Shown here in pieces: positions 30,725-39,767 of a DNA stretch of 64,000 nucleotides. Location: NCBI GenBank assembly GCA_029251405.1, contig JAQXDK010000042.1, positions 30,151 through 94,150 on the forward strand. The letters run 5' to 3'. Below the pieces are notes generated by a model. It saw only the letters and a list, made by a program, of their open reading frames with translations, ran no database searches and had not been told where the DNA came from. Source of the DNA: Flavobacteriales bacterium. Lineage in GTDB: Bacteria > Bacteroidota > Bacteroidia > Flavobacteriales_D > Parvicellaceae. The translations under genes and the position numbers were made by a program. Each line of letters opens with the position of its first letter. Within the stretch, counting starts at the first letter, position 1.

Positions 30725-31477
30725 TTAAGCTGTTTTGTTTATTAATAATAATTTACTTTTAAATCTGTTGTATTTTAAATTTGAATTCAATAGACATGAT
30801 CCTATTGCATATTTACTAAAACTTGTAGGCCTTATTCTCTTGTCTTTTAAAATGGATAATAGTTGAGATTTCTTATTTCCTTTTTCTCTTTTGATTTCAA
30901 TAATTCCTAGCTTACTAATTTCAGATTTGGTACCCAATAAATCACTTTTAAATTTTAAATTATAATCTATGGTAACGCGCTCTTTACTAATTAGGTTAAC
31001 TAAAGTAACTCTTTCAAAATTATTTTCCAGTTTAATTTCTAAGTTTTTTGTTAGGTAAGGAGACTGTTCTTCAATAAATTTTTTAGAAATTTTATTGATT
31101 TTTTTTTCTTTAAAAGGAATACTAATTCTTGTTTTTTTGGTCACTCCTTTGTTAGACTTAAATTTTACTTCTAAAAAGGTTTTTTTAGATTCAATGTAAT
31201 CTCTGAATCTTATTTTGTATCTATTTAGTTTTCCATTCTGATGATTTCTAAAAAGAATATTATTTGGAGTATCAAAGTATTCTGTTTGGTAAGAAAAAGA
31301 TCTTTTACCATCAATTTCCAAACAATAATATTGACCAATGGTTTTTTCTAGTATATCAGTGATATCATTAATGGATACAGTATACTTCTCATCAACTCTT
31401 TCCATCAAAGCAACACCATCCATTTGAGTCAGACTAATGGGTTTAAAACTTTTTAATTTTTGTTGAATATTTAACAT
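30725..31477 (-). CDS. VTC-domain polyphosphate polymerase-like protein
   Basis: The 250-residue protein is a stand-alone VTC domain of the triphosphate-tunnel superfamily, which in yeast Vtc4 makes polyphosphate from ATP. The tunnel residues are all visible: R27-x-x-E30-K31-Y32, Y63-x-T65 with YFDT (67-70), R77, R86-x-K88-x-R90-x-R92, LEVKFK (102-107), K115-x-R117, Asp171, E194-x-K196 and S221-K222-Y223. No signal peptide or membrane segment is seen, so the domain is probably cytoplasmic and membrane-associated through DUF4956. The family match is strong; polymerase activity is inferred. Confidence 0.85.
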   Translation of the reverse strand: MLNIQQKLKSFKPISLTQMDGVALMERVDEKYTVSINDITDILEKTIGQYYCLEIDGKRSFSYQTEYFDTPNNILFRNHQNGKLNRYKIRFRDYIESKKTFLEVKFKSNKGVTKKTRISIPFKEKKINKISKKFIEEQSPYLTKNLEIKLENNFERVTLVNLISKERVTIDYNLKFKSDLLGTKSEISKLGIIEIKREKGNKKSQLLSILKDKRIRPTSFSKYAIGSCLLNSNLKYNRFKSKLLLINKTA

Positions 31478-31501
31478 ATATAGAGTCGAAAAATAGAAAA
31501 G

Positions 31502-33178
31502 TTACTTTATGGTTGCTTTTCCATATTTCTTCCCATAAAGGTAATCTATAATATTATACTCAAAAGAGTCGATTTTATTTTTATCAATGGTTAAAGAAGA
31601 CTCATATTCAATCAAGTGGGTTAAACTACAGTTTTTAATGCTGTCATTAGTTGCTATTATTTCGGCAGGTCCGTACTCTCCTTTTTTCTGGAAAGAACAA
31701 TATACAACTTGGCAATTTGAGAAAAAGTTATTATGAGAAGTCGCTACAGAAAGATCTTTCGATATAAATGCCAATTCAGCATTTTTAATGGTGCATTTTT
31801 CAGAAGTTAAATGACTTTCTTCACCAGCACTTATAGCCTTATCTTTTATTAAATCAAATTGACTATTTTTTAAATTTAATTCACCACCTGAGATATCTAC
31901 GCCGTCATTTCCACAGTTTTTAAACATGGATTTTTCTATTACTCCAATGCTAAAATCAGCATCAAAGGCATCTGAAAAAGTACCGTCTATTTTAGAATCT
32001 GTGAAAGAATATTTAGATCTGAAAATATTAATTGCATCCTCGCTTTTTAAATTAGTAAAATTACTATTTGCTATATCTACTACCCCCTCATAAATGGTAA
32101 AGGAGCTGGGTAATTTCCATACTTGATTATTTGAAGAGTCTGAAAATGAAGTCTGGTTATCAAAGTTTAAAAAATTAATAATACTGGTTTTATTATTTTG
32201 AAGAACATGAAAGCCTTCTCCAGAACTGTCTGATGAATAGATAGATACAGGATTATCCAAAGTGCCATCAACTAATAAAGGACTAAAAGACATTATGGCA
32301 GCATTTTGAACTAGATCTATAGATTCTCCAGCATTGAGTCTAATTTTAAAACCCTTTGGAATAAATATTTTTTTGTCTAAAACAGTTTTTCTATTTATTA
32401 ATGAAAGTATTTGCTGTGAGTCTACCTTAAAAAAATCTAAGTAACCAACAGATGATTTACTATTCATCAGTTCTGGGTATATATTACTTTTTTCTTTGTT
32501 GGCTATTAGGTCGTTAACTATAACTTCTAATTGGTTGGTGATAGGGTTTAGATAAAAATAATTTGGTCTAGCATTTTTTAAATATTTTTTAGTGATAGCT
32601 CGATGACTTTCAATTTGTGTTCGGTTTAAAATAAGATCATTTAGCATGTTATTTTTTAGATAGTTTAAAATAGCAATAGTATACTCAGTACTTAAATACT
32701 CTCCTTTTAAAGTTGCAAGACTGACAGAATCTTCATAATTTATTTTCACGATGATTCCCTCTCTTTTTGAATTTGATTCAATCAATCTTTTTCCAATCTC
32801 TTCTTGAAATAAAAACTTCTTTTGGTTTACATTAATTATTTTACTTGATAACCCTATAAGATTATTTAATTTTAATTCCTTATTATAATCTACAATTAAT
32901 TGGGCTTTTTGAAGACCGATACTATCTGTAATAGGATGTAATTTAAATTTCTTCTTTCTGTATATTCTTTTTCCATTTTTACAATGAAAAATATAATTAA
33001 CGTCTTCTTTAAATACCTGAGTGGTAATTGTATCTTGGTTTAAAATTATATTAATGAACTCATTATTTACAACAGTACTAAGTTGTTTATCTGTTCTAAA
33101 ATCATCAGTTGTTTTTTGCTGTTTTGTAGAACACGAATGAAAACAAATGCAAAAAATTAAAAAATATAGCTTTTTCAT
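31502..33178 (-). CDS. Lipoprotein with C-terminal right-handed beta-helix
   Basis: A lipobox ends at Cys16 (CICFHSC), so this 558-residue protein is probably an envelope lipoprotein. Residues ~300-540 read as a right-handed beta-helix (repeated I-x-N/D segments such as VVDIANSNFTNLKSEDAINI and FKNCGNDGVDISGGEL). The part before it is unnamed; the LFQEEIGKRLIESNSKREG and YFYLNPITNQLEVI segments faintly recall CotH-type kinases, but no intact kinase motif is seen. It lies 26 bases after the PD40 gene and 24 bases before VTC. Probably a surface protein of the same system; its ligand is unknown. Confidence 0.78.
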   Translation of the reverse strand: MKKLYFLIFCICFHSCSTKQQKTTDDFRTDKQLSTVVNNEFINIILNQDTITTQVFKEDVNYIFHCKNGKRIYRKKKFKLHPITDSIGLQKAQLIVDYNKELKLNNLIGLSSKIINVNQKKFLFQEEIGKRLIESNSKREGIIVKINYEDSVSLATLKGEYLSTEYTIAILNYLKNNMLNDLILNRTQIESHRAITKKYLKNARPNYFYLNPITNQLEVIVNDLIANKEKSNIYPELMNSKSSVGYLDFFKVDSQQILSLINRKTVLDKKIFIPKGFKIRLNAGESIDLVQNAAIMSFSPLLVDGTLDNPVSIYSSDSSGEGFHVLQNNKTSIINFLNFDNQTSFSDSSNNQVWKLPSSFTIYEGVVDIANSNFTNLKSEDAINIFRSKYSFTDSKIDGTFSDAFDADFSIGVIEKSMFKNCGNDGVDISGGELNLKNSQFDLIKDKAISAGEESHLTSEKCTIKNAELAFISKDLSVATSHNNFFSNCQVVYCSFQKKGEYGPAEIIATNDSIKNCSLTHLIEYESSLTIDKNKIDSFEYNIIDYLYGKKYGKATIK

Positions 33179-33204
33179 TTTACTTAAAAAAAAGCAAATC
33201 TAAT

Positions 33205-34560
33205 TTATTTAGTTAATAATTTTAAGCTAGAAATGTTTATTTTATAGAGATCTGCATCTCCTTGATTATTAATTTTATAATAACCACCTACATAAGCAGT
33301 GTTGCCGTCACTAGAGACGTTAATTGTTTTCTCTTCCAAGGTTGTGTTAATTGGGTAGCCTAAGTTTACAGGTTTACTCCAGTTTTCAGGTCCACCAGTG
33401 CAATAATAAATGTCGTAGCTCCCAAAGCTGTCTTCTCGACCATTGGAAGTGAAAAATAAAATTTCACCAGAGGGATGAATGAAAACACATTTCTCATCTC
33501 CATTTGTGTTTATATCATCTCCCAGATGGATAGGATCAGAGTAGGTCTTATCATTTTTTTTTACGTAATAAATATCAGTTTTCCCTAACCCAGATGCTCT
33601 TTCGGAAACGAAGTATATGTAAGATTCGTCTTGTGTAATACTTGCAGAACTCTCAAAGTAAGAACTGTTTATTTTATTACTAACTTCTTTGTTTTTGTAG
33701 AGAATAGGTTTAGGAGAATTCCAGCTATCATTTTTATTATAGGAAGCTTCATAAATATCTCCACTTTTAGTAACATCTAGGATATTCCTATAAATTATAA
33801 TCGAATTATCCGGTTTAAAACTAAGAGAGGCGTCATAATAATCAGTGTTTATTTTACCGAGTTTATTACTGGGTGACGACCAACTGCTATTGATACTGTC
33901 CCATTTGGATAAATATATATCTGAAAAATATTGGTGATCAAAATATTGATCTACGTTCCCCCCTTTTGTGTCGGGTCTTCTTGAGGTAAACATTAAATAT
34001 TTCCCGTCATTACTTATGGAGGGAGCGTATTCTGGACCTTTTGAATTCAACTTTGACCCCATATTGGTTATGGTAATTGGAGAATTTTTATCTTTTGTTG
34101 CATTTTTGGAATAATTAATTTGTTTTAGTTTGAGTTCAATTTGATTTTCTTTAAGTTTTAGTTTGGTCCCTATTCCTTGGTATCTTTCATAATGATTTAT
34201 TGCTTTTTCATATTGAGCCTCTCTAAAATAAATTTCACCTAGTAAGTAATGAAGTTCATCATCGGCTTTAGGGTCGTTTTCTAGGCTGATTTCTGCATGG
34301 TATTGTGCATTTTTATAATCTTTAAGTTTGTAGTAACAACTAGCTGCACCAAATTGAGCTTTCGCATTTAGAGGGTTTAAAGCAATAATTTCTTTAAAAC
34401 TTAATAACGCAGTTTTAATATTTCCCTGAAAAAAAAATTGTTTTGCTTCAGTAAGTTTTATTTGAGATTTGGTCTTACTAAGAACGTTGTTTTTTTGTCC
34501 ATAAGAAATTATAATACCTATATTTAATAGGAAAAAAAGAAGGGTTATTTTTTTTTTCAT
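33205..34560 (-). CDS. TPR and PD40 (WD40-like) repeat protein, exported
   Basis: A signal peptide (MKKKITLLFFLLNIGIIISYG) is followed by about three TPR units (residues ~30-140; FQGNIKTALLSFKEIIALNP and AAQFGAASCYYKLKDYKNAQ-like helices) and PD40 beta-propeller repeats (LMFTSRRPD, DIYLSKWDS, YFVSERASGLGKTDIYYVKK, FFTSNGREDSFGSYDIYYCT). This architecture is known from T9SS PorE-like proteins, but the C-terminal OmpA domain is absent. Role uncertain: perhaps a periplasmic scaffold. It is the first gene of the block that contains the beta-helix, VTC, DUF4956 and pyrophosphatase genes. Confidence 0.82.
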   Translation of the reverse strand: MKKKITLLFFLLNIGIIISYGQKNNVLSKTKSQIKLTEAKQFFFQGNIKTALLSFKEIIALNPLNAKAQFGAASCYYKLKDYKNAQYHAEISLENDPKADDELHYLLGEIYFREAQYEKAINHYERYQGIGTKLKLKENQIELKLKQINYSKNATKDKNSPITITNMGSKLNSKGPEYAPSISNDGKYLMFTSRRPDTKGGNVDQYFDHQYFSDIYLSKWDSINSSWSSPSNKLGKINTDYYDASLSFKPDNSIIIYRNILDVTKSGDIYEASYNKNDSWNSPKPILYKNKEVSNKINSSYFESSASITQDESYIYFVSERASGLGKTDIYYVKKNDKTYSDPIHLGDDINTNGDEKCVFIHPSGEILFFTSNGREDSFGSYDIYYCTGGPENWSKPVNLGYPINTTLEEKTINVSSDGNTAYVGGYYKINNQGDADLYKINISSLKLLTK

Positions 34561-34607
34561 AGAGCAAATAATAAGTCTAAAATAATTAAATATTGTGGTT
34601 ATGCAGT

Positions 34608-34627
34608 ATTTTTAGTTTTCTAAAAAT
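34608..34627. promoter_or_regulatory. Perfect inverted repeat upstream of purB
   Basis: ATTTTTAG (34608-34615) and CTAAAAAT (34620-34627) form a perfect 8-bp dyad around TTTT. It covers the -33 region expected for the purB -7 element at 34636 and may be an operator or a fortuitous AT-rich stem. Confidence 0.3.
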
Positions 34628-34635
34628 CATATTGT

Positions 34636-34643
34636 TAAATTTG
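34636..34643 (+). promoter_or_regulatory. -7 promoter element of purB
   Basis: TAAATTTG is an exact match to the Bacteroidota -7 consensus and lies 18 bases before the purB ATG. The -33 region is a weak TTTAG and is covered by an inverted repeat. Confidence 0.55.
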
Positions 34644-34661
34644 TTCTCTTAAATTAATAAA

Positions 34662-36005
34662 ATGTCTGATAATTCTCTTAACGCTGTAAGTCCTATTGAC
34701 GGAAGATATCATTTAAAAACAAAAACTTTAGAAAAGTATTTTTCAGAAGCTGCATTAATTCGTTATCGAGTTAAAGTGGAAATAGAATACTTTATTGCTT
34801 TATGTGAACTGCCTTTACCTGAGCTGAAAAACTTAAAAAAAAGTGATTATGAAAAACTAAGATCTTATTATCAAAATTTTAATAATGAAGATGCAAATGC
34901 CGTGAAAACTATTGAATCTACTACCAATCACGATGTGAAAGCTGTAGAATATTTTATCAAAGACAAAATGACTTTAGAAGGCTTTGGTTCCGAGAAAGAA
35001 TTTATTCATTTTGGTTTAACTTCTCAAGACATTAACAACACAGCAGTTCCGATGTCAATTTTGGATTTTTTAAACGATGTTTTTATACCCTTAATATCTG
35101 AATTAATTAATGATTTAAAAAATTTAGCCGACCAATGGAAAGATGTGCCTATGTTAGCTAAAACCCATGGGCAGCCTGCATCTCCAACAAGGCTCGGTAA
35201 AGAATTATTTGTTTTTGTAGAAAGATTAAATCAACAAAAAGAAATTTTAATTTCCTGCAAACATGCTGGTAAATTTGGAGGCGCAACTGGTAATTTTAAT
35301 GCTCACCATGTAGCATATCCATCAATTAAGTGGGTTGATTTTGCCAATAATTTTCTATCAACAAAATTAAAAATACAAAGATCTCAAACTACCACTCAAA
35401 TTGAGCATTACGACCATTTATCAGCTTTGTTTGATGCGGTTAAAAGAATAAATACCATTATTATTGACCTTAACAGGGATATATGGACTTATATTTCAAT
35501 GGATTACTTTAAACAAAAAATTAAAAAAGGAGAAATTGGATCATCTGCCATGCCTCACAAAGTTAACCCTATTGATTTTGAAAATTCTGAAGGTAATTTA
35601 GGACTGGCTAATGCTATATTTGAGCACCTAAGCTCCAAATTACCAGTTAGTAGATTACAAAGAGATTTAACAGACAGTACTGTCCTTAGAAATGTAGGAG
35701 TTCCTTTTTCACATAGTATAATTGCGATAAAATCTACCTTAAAAGGTTTAAATAAATTACTTCTTAATAAAAGTGCTATAGATAAAGATTTAGATAATAA
35801 TTGGGCGGTAGTAGCAGAAGCAATTCAAACAATTTTAAGAAGAGAAGGAGTTGAAAACCCATATGAAATGCTCAAGGATCTAACAAGGAAAAATGAGAAA
35901 ATAACTAAAGAATCTATGGGTGAATTCATTCAAAATTTGAAAGTTTCTAATGATTTAAAGAATGAATTATTGAAAATATCACCGTTTAATTATGTTGGAA
36001 TATAA
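34662..36005 (+). CDS. purB: Adenylosuccinate lyase
   Basis: The enzyme acts twice in purine synthesis (SAICAR to AICAR and adenylosuccinate to AMP). It has 447 residues. The fumarase/aspartase superfamily signature GSSAMPHKVNPIDFEN is intact, as are the STTNHDVKAVEYF segment, FGLTSQDINNTA and AKTHGQPASPT (the catalytic His). A -7 element lies 18 bases before the ATG. It stands alone and ends 3 bases before the convergent rsmE stop. Confidence 0.96.
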   Translation: MSDNSLNAVSPIDGRYHLKTKTLEKYFSEAALIRYRVKVEIEYFIALCELPLPELKNLKKSDYEKLRSYYQNFNNEDANAVKTIESTTNHDVKAVEYFIKDKMTLEGFGSEKEFIHFGLTSQDINNTAVPMSILDFLNDVFIPLISELINDLKNLADQWKDVPMLAKTHGQPASPTRLGKELFVFVERLNQQKEILISCKHAGKFGGATGNFNAHHVAYPSIKWVDFANNFLSTKLKIQRSQTTTQIEHYDHLSALFDAVKRINTIIIDLNRDIWTYISMDYFKQKIKKGEIGSSAMPHKVNPIDFENSEGNLGLANAIFEHLSSKLPVSRLQRDLTDSTVLRNVGVPFSHSIIAIKSTLKGLNKLLLNKSAIDKDLDNNWAVVAEAIQTILRREGVENPYEMLKDLTRKNEKITKESMGEFIQNLKVSNDLKNELLKISPFNYVGI

Positions 36006-36008
36006 TTG

Positions 36009-36710
36009 CTAAAATTTCATCATTGTAACACTGACAATGCATGCAGTTTCCGTTCTTAGTCTATTTTCACCGAGATTAACCGATTGAAAATCATGTATTT
36101 TCGATTCAGTAATTTCTTCTGAAGTAAAATCTCCTTCTGGACCTATTAAAATTAATTGCGGAACGACGTTATTTGCTAAGCTTTTAAGTGAAGTTTTTTG
36201 ATCTTCTTTACAATGTGCAATAAACTTTAAATTAGGTAATTTCTCAAGTTTCACAAAAGCATTAAAATCTTGAACATCGTATATTTTTGGCATCCAAAAT
36301 TGTTTTGATTGTTTTAAAGTTGCAACCATAATGTTTTTAAACTTTTCACTGTTCCATTTTCTTCTTTCTGAATTTTGAGATACGATTGGATAGAAATCAG
36401 TGACACCGATTTCAGTTGCTTTTTCAAATATAAATGAGTTTCTGTCATTACTTTTGGTTGGACAAAATGCAAGAGCTAATTGAATCGGTTTGTTCTTGTT
36501 TTTTTTTTTAAGAATCTTGATTTTAGTTTTTTTTGGATGCGCATCTAATATTTCTGCGATCGCATCAATACCTAAGCCATCTATTATGTAGAGTTGATCG
36601 CCATTTTTATGTCGTAAAACCTTTATCGCATGTCGAGAATCATTTTCTGAAAGAAAGGAGATATCACCTTCAATATTTCTTAAAAAAAAGGTACTTAAAT
36701 TTTTTTCCAT
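36009..36710 (-). CDS. rsmE: 16S rRNA (uracil-1498-N3)-methyltransferase
   Basis: The 233-residue SPOUT-class enzyme methylates U1498 of 16S rRNA. The N-terminal PUA-like region contains SENDSRHAIKVLRHKNGD, the AdoMet knot has LILIGPEGDFTSEEI and LRTETACIVSV, and the central ALAFCPTKSNDRNSFIFEKATEIGV segment is typical. The C-terminus is normal. It is convergent with purB and divergent from the chalcone-isomerase-like gene. Confidence 0.95.
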   Translation of the reverse strand: MEKNLSTFFLRNIEGDISFLSENDSRHAIKVLRHKNGDQLYIIDGLGIDAIAEILDAHPKKTKIKILKKKNKNKPIQLALAFCPTKSNDRNSFIFEKATEIGVTDFYPIVSQNSERRKWNSEKFKNIMVATLKQSKQFWMPKIYDVQDFNAFVKLEKLPNLKFIAHCKEDQKTSLKSLANNVVPQLILIGPEGDFTSEEITESKIHDFQSVNLGENRLRTETACIVSVTMMKF

Positions 36711-36779
36711 CTTTTTAAATTAAAAAAATTGATGTAGTTTTATTACAAATAACCATTGTAACAATCAAATCTACATAAA

Positions 36780-37346
36780 ATGCATCTTTTAAAACATCTT
36801 TTTTCATTTTCACTAATTATTCTTTCATTTTCCAGTTTTTCTCAAATAAAAACTATTAATAATGTTGATTTTAAAGAGTCTGTGGAGATTAATAATGAAG
36901 TTACAAATCTGAACGGTGGAGGTTTGAGAGAAAAATATGGTTTTATGGACTTATATGTTGGAGGATTGTACTTAGAAAAAAAATCATCTAATGAAAATGA
37001 CATAATTATGGCGGATGCTAATATGGGCATTCGGATAATTATAGTTTCTGGATTGGTAACAAGAGACCGATTTATAGATGCTTTAGAAGATGGATTTGAA
37101 AATTCTACTGCTGGAATTTCTACAGATGATGATGTGGTTAAGTTTAAAAAATATTTAAATGATCCATTTGTTGAGGGAGATGAAATTATTTTAAACTACC
37201 ATCAAGGAGAAGGCGTGCATTTATACAAAAATGGTAAAGAAAGAGGGGTATTTAATGGATTGCCATTCAAACAAGCTCTTTTTGGAATTTGGTTGGGAGG
37301 AAAACCTGCAGACCAGGATCTTAAAGAAGGTATGCTTGGGCTCTAA
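36780..37346 (+). CDS. Chalcone isomerase-like protein, exported
   Basis: The 188-residue protein begins with a signal peptide (HLFSFSLIILSFSSFS). The mature part matches the bacterial chalcone isomerase-like family: GGGLREKYGFMDLYVGGLYL near the start, and the C-terminal PFKQALFGIWLGGKPAD segment. These bacterial proteins do not make flavonoids; they are periplasmic and may bind lipids or fatty acids, but their role is unknown. It is monocistronic and ends 3 bases before the convergent nadC stop. Confidence 0.85.
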   Translation: MHLLKHLFSFSLIILSFSSFSQIKTINNVDFKESVEINNEVTNLNGGGLREKYGFMDLYVGGLYLEKKSSNENDIIMADANMGIRIIIVSGLVTRDRFIDALEDGFENSTAGISTDDDVVKFKKYLNDPFVEGDEIILNYHQGEGVHLYKNGKERGVFNGLPFKQALFGIWLGGKPADQDLKEGMLGL

Positions 37347-37349
37347 TTT

Positions 37350-38183
37350 TTAGATGGCTTTCAAGCTGAGGTCCATATTGTGAACAGAATGAGTTAAGGC
37401 ACCCACGGATATATAATCTACGCCACATTCTGCATATTTTCTCACGGTATCAAGATTAATTCCCCCTGAAGCTTCTGTTTCAAATTGATTGTTGATTAAT
37501 GAAACGGCCTTTCTTAAATCTTCAAAATTAAAATTATCCAACATTATCCTGTCAATACCTCCGTGACTCAGAACTTCTTGGAGCTCGTTCAGATCTCTAG
37601 TTTCAATTTCTATTTTAACTTTTAAATTATTTGCTACCTTGTAATTATTAGCCTTAATAATTGCTTTTTTAATTCCTCCTGCAAAATCAATATGATTATC
37701 TTTTAACATAATCATGTCATACAATCCGAAACGATGATTAAAACCTCCACCAATTTTCACAGCTTCTTTTTCTAAAAACCTATTTAAAGGCGTTGTTTTT
37801 CTAGTGTCTAATATTTTAGTTTTTAAATCATTTATTTTTTCCACATATTTAGAGGTAAGTGTGGCAATTGCACTCATTCTTTGCATTACATTTAAAACCA
37901 ATCTCTCAATTGTTAAAAGCGATCTAGAAGAACCTTCTACAATAAAAACAATATCTCCATTACTTACAAGATCACCATCACTCTTTATAGCTTTAAAAGT
38001 AAGTGTGTCGTCATAGATTTTAAAAATTTCTTTAGCTACTTCAATTCCAGCTATTACTCCGCGGTCTTTTACCAATAATTGAGCAGCTCCTTTTTTGTCA
38101 GTGCTAATACAGGATAATGTGGAGTGGTCCCCATTTTTAACATCTTCCTCAATACAATGTTTTACAAATTCTTTCAGTTTCAT
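37350..38183 (-). CDS. nadC: Nicotinate-nucleotide diphosphorylase (carboxylating), quinolinate phosphoribosyltransferase
   Basis: The NAD-biosynthesis enzyme makes nicotinate mononucleotide from quinolinate and PRPP. It has 277 residues. Recognisable motifs: ILDTRKTTPLNRFLEKEAVKIGG and HRFGLYDMIMLKDNHI, IEIETRDLNE and the C-terminal EASGGINLDTV plus GVDYISVGALTHS. It starts inside the stop codon of the CotH gene (ATGA, 38180-38183), so the two are translationally coupled, although no functional link is obvious. Confidence 0.95.
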   Translation of the reverse strand: MKLKEFVKHCIEEDVKNGDHSTLSCISTDKKGAAQLLVKDRGVIAGIEVAKEIFKIYDDTLTFKAIKSDGDLVSNGDIVFIVEGSSRSLLTIERLVLNVMQRMSAIATLTSKYVEKINDLKTKILDTRKTTPLNRFLEKEAVKIGGGFNHRFGLYDMIMLKDNHIDFAGGIKKAIIKANNYKVANNLKVKIEIETRDLNELQEVLSHGGIDRIMLDNFNFEDLRKAVSLINNQFETEASGGINLDTVRKYAECGVDYISVGALTHSVHNMDLSLKAI

Positions 38184-39748
38184 TTCCTATATTTATTATA
38201 AAAAGCGTTCATATTTTCTGAGAAATAAGAACCTCTTTTTTGACAAAAAACTTCTATTCTATCAATTGCTTCGTTATATTTTTTAAATCCGTCTTTGTGG
38301 TCCCATCTTAGATAATGCTCTTTAATAATAGGTTCAAACTCTTTTTTGAATTTTAAAAAATGCGAAGTCAAATTCTCAGAAGATAATTCATGCTGCACAA
38401 GATACTCAGCTCTAAGTTTAAAAGATTTTCTAAATTCTTTTTCCTTCAGCATGTAGTTAATAAGAATTCCACCTAGTGCTGGAGATCGATCTTTTAAAAC
38501 AAATTTAAACATATTTGACTTTGGAGGTCCAATACAAGCATCCATGTCAATTAAAACACAACTCCATTTACCTTTTTTCTTTTTCCAGAAAAAAGTATTG
38601 TTACATGGCCAGTCTGTATTTTGAAAAAACAATTCAATAATGAACCAATCTATAAGTGATTTCATTTTGAATCTTTTTTTAACGTATTCGTAACTAATCT
38701 TCGGGTTTTCTTTTATTAAAATAAGTAGTTTATTTAAGTCTCCATACCCTTTTTTCTTTGAAAAACCTTTATCATCTGCATCAATGAGTTTTTGTTTCTT
38801 AATTTGATATTTATTAGAAATAGCTTTTAGATCCATTCTCTCTCTTAAACCATGAATTCCCCAATATTCACCATTTAAATAAGTTATTGCTGGTCGGTAA
38901 GCCATGACATCTACATGTAAGTTTTGACAAATTTCTGATATCAATCCGTCTGTGAAAATCTCACTTCCCCAACCTGAGTAAGAAGATCTTAAAATAACTT
39001 TATCAACTTGATGGCTAACATTTAAAATCTTATTTACAGAATTGGTGTCATTTAAATAAAACCTCAAGCTTTTTTGTGGAGAAAGTGGTGTTCTATATCC
39101 GTGAATTCTAAAATCAAAATTACCAGCTAGATATAAGTTTTTGTAATCTAATATTTCGATGTATCCATTTTGTTTTCTTTTCTTAAATGTGTAAAAATTA
39201 CCACTAGTTTCGTTTTTATCTTTAATAAAGCTATTGCCCGGAACATAGCATCCTGAATCCAAATCAAATAAAAGCTTTCTTTTGACTTGAAGGTTTACAA
39301 TTGGGGTTTTGCTGGAGGTTTTTGAAGATGTTATGTAATAGAAAGTAGAAGAGTCTAAGATTTTTGCACTGTCAAAAATAAATAATTGAATTTTGTGAAG
39401 TGATGATAACTTATTTTTAGGTTTTATCCAGTAATTTCTGTAGTAGGTATATTGATTGGTTGTTGTTGGGATATTTGTTAATTCTGGTTCTAAATTTTTA
39501 ACGCAATAGGTTAAAGTACCTTTTGATAATATGGTATCTTCTTTGTAAATAAGTTTTAAATTGTATTGACTATTACAATTATAAGACAGCAATAGAGAGT
39601 CGTTTTGGTAATTTCCAGAAGGATAATTAAAATTAATTAGGTGTGAATTTTTTTGATAAATAGGAAAAGGTATTTCATCAGATATTTCATATGAATTACA
39701 TGAATGTAAAATTAATAATGAAAATATTTTAATTAAATTTCTAATCAT
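38180..39748 (-). CDS. CotH kinase family lipoprotein
   Basis: A lipobox gives a predicted acylated Cys17 (LLILHSC). The 522-residue protein has a CotH-type atypical kinase core in its C-terminal half: RGLRER-like GIHGLRERMDLKAISNKYQ, then FFQNTDWPCNNTFFW and CVLIDMDACIG (the metal-binding Asp pair), features shared with CotH protein kinases. In Bacillus, CotH phosphorylates secreted coat proteins; the target here is unknown. Because it should face outside the cytoplasm, it would need an external phosphate donor. The neighbouring VTC/DUF4956 block could be related. The gene overlaps nadC by 4 bases. Confidence 0.85.
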   Translation of the reverse strand: MIRNLIKIFSLLILHSCNSYEISDEIPFPIYQKNSHLINFNYPSGNYQNDSLLLSYNCNSQYNLKLIYKEDTILSKGTLTYCVKNLEPELTNIPTTTNQYTYYRNYWIKPKNKLSSLHKIQLFIFDSAKILDSSTFYYITSSKTSSKTPIVNLQVKRKLLFDLDSGCYVPGNSFIKDKNETSGNFYTFKKRKQNGYIEILDYKNLYLAGNFDFRIHGYRTPLSPQKSLRFYLNDTNSVNKILNVSHQVDKVILRSSYSGWGSEIFTDGLISEICQNLHVDVMAYRPAITYLNGEYWGIHGLRERMDLKAISNKYQIKKQKLIDADDKGFSKKKGYGDLNKLLILIKENPKISYEYVKKRFKMKSLIDWFIIELFFQNTDWPCNNTFFWKKKKGKWSCVLIDMDACIGPPKSNMFKFVLKDRSPALGGILINYMLKEKEFRKSFKLRAEYLVQHELSSENLTSHFLKFKKEFEPIIKEHYLRWDHKDGFKKYNEAIDRIEVFCQKRGSYFSENMNAFYNKYRK

Positions 39749-39767
39749 TGAAATACATTAATTAGAT

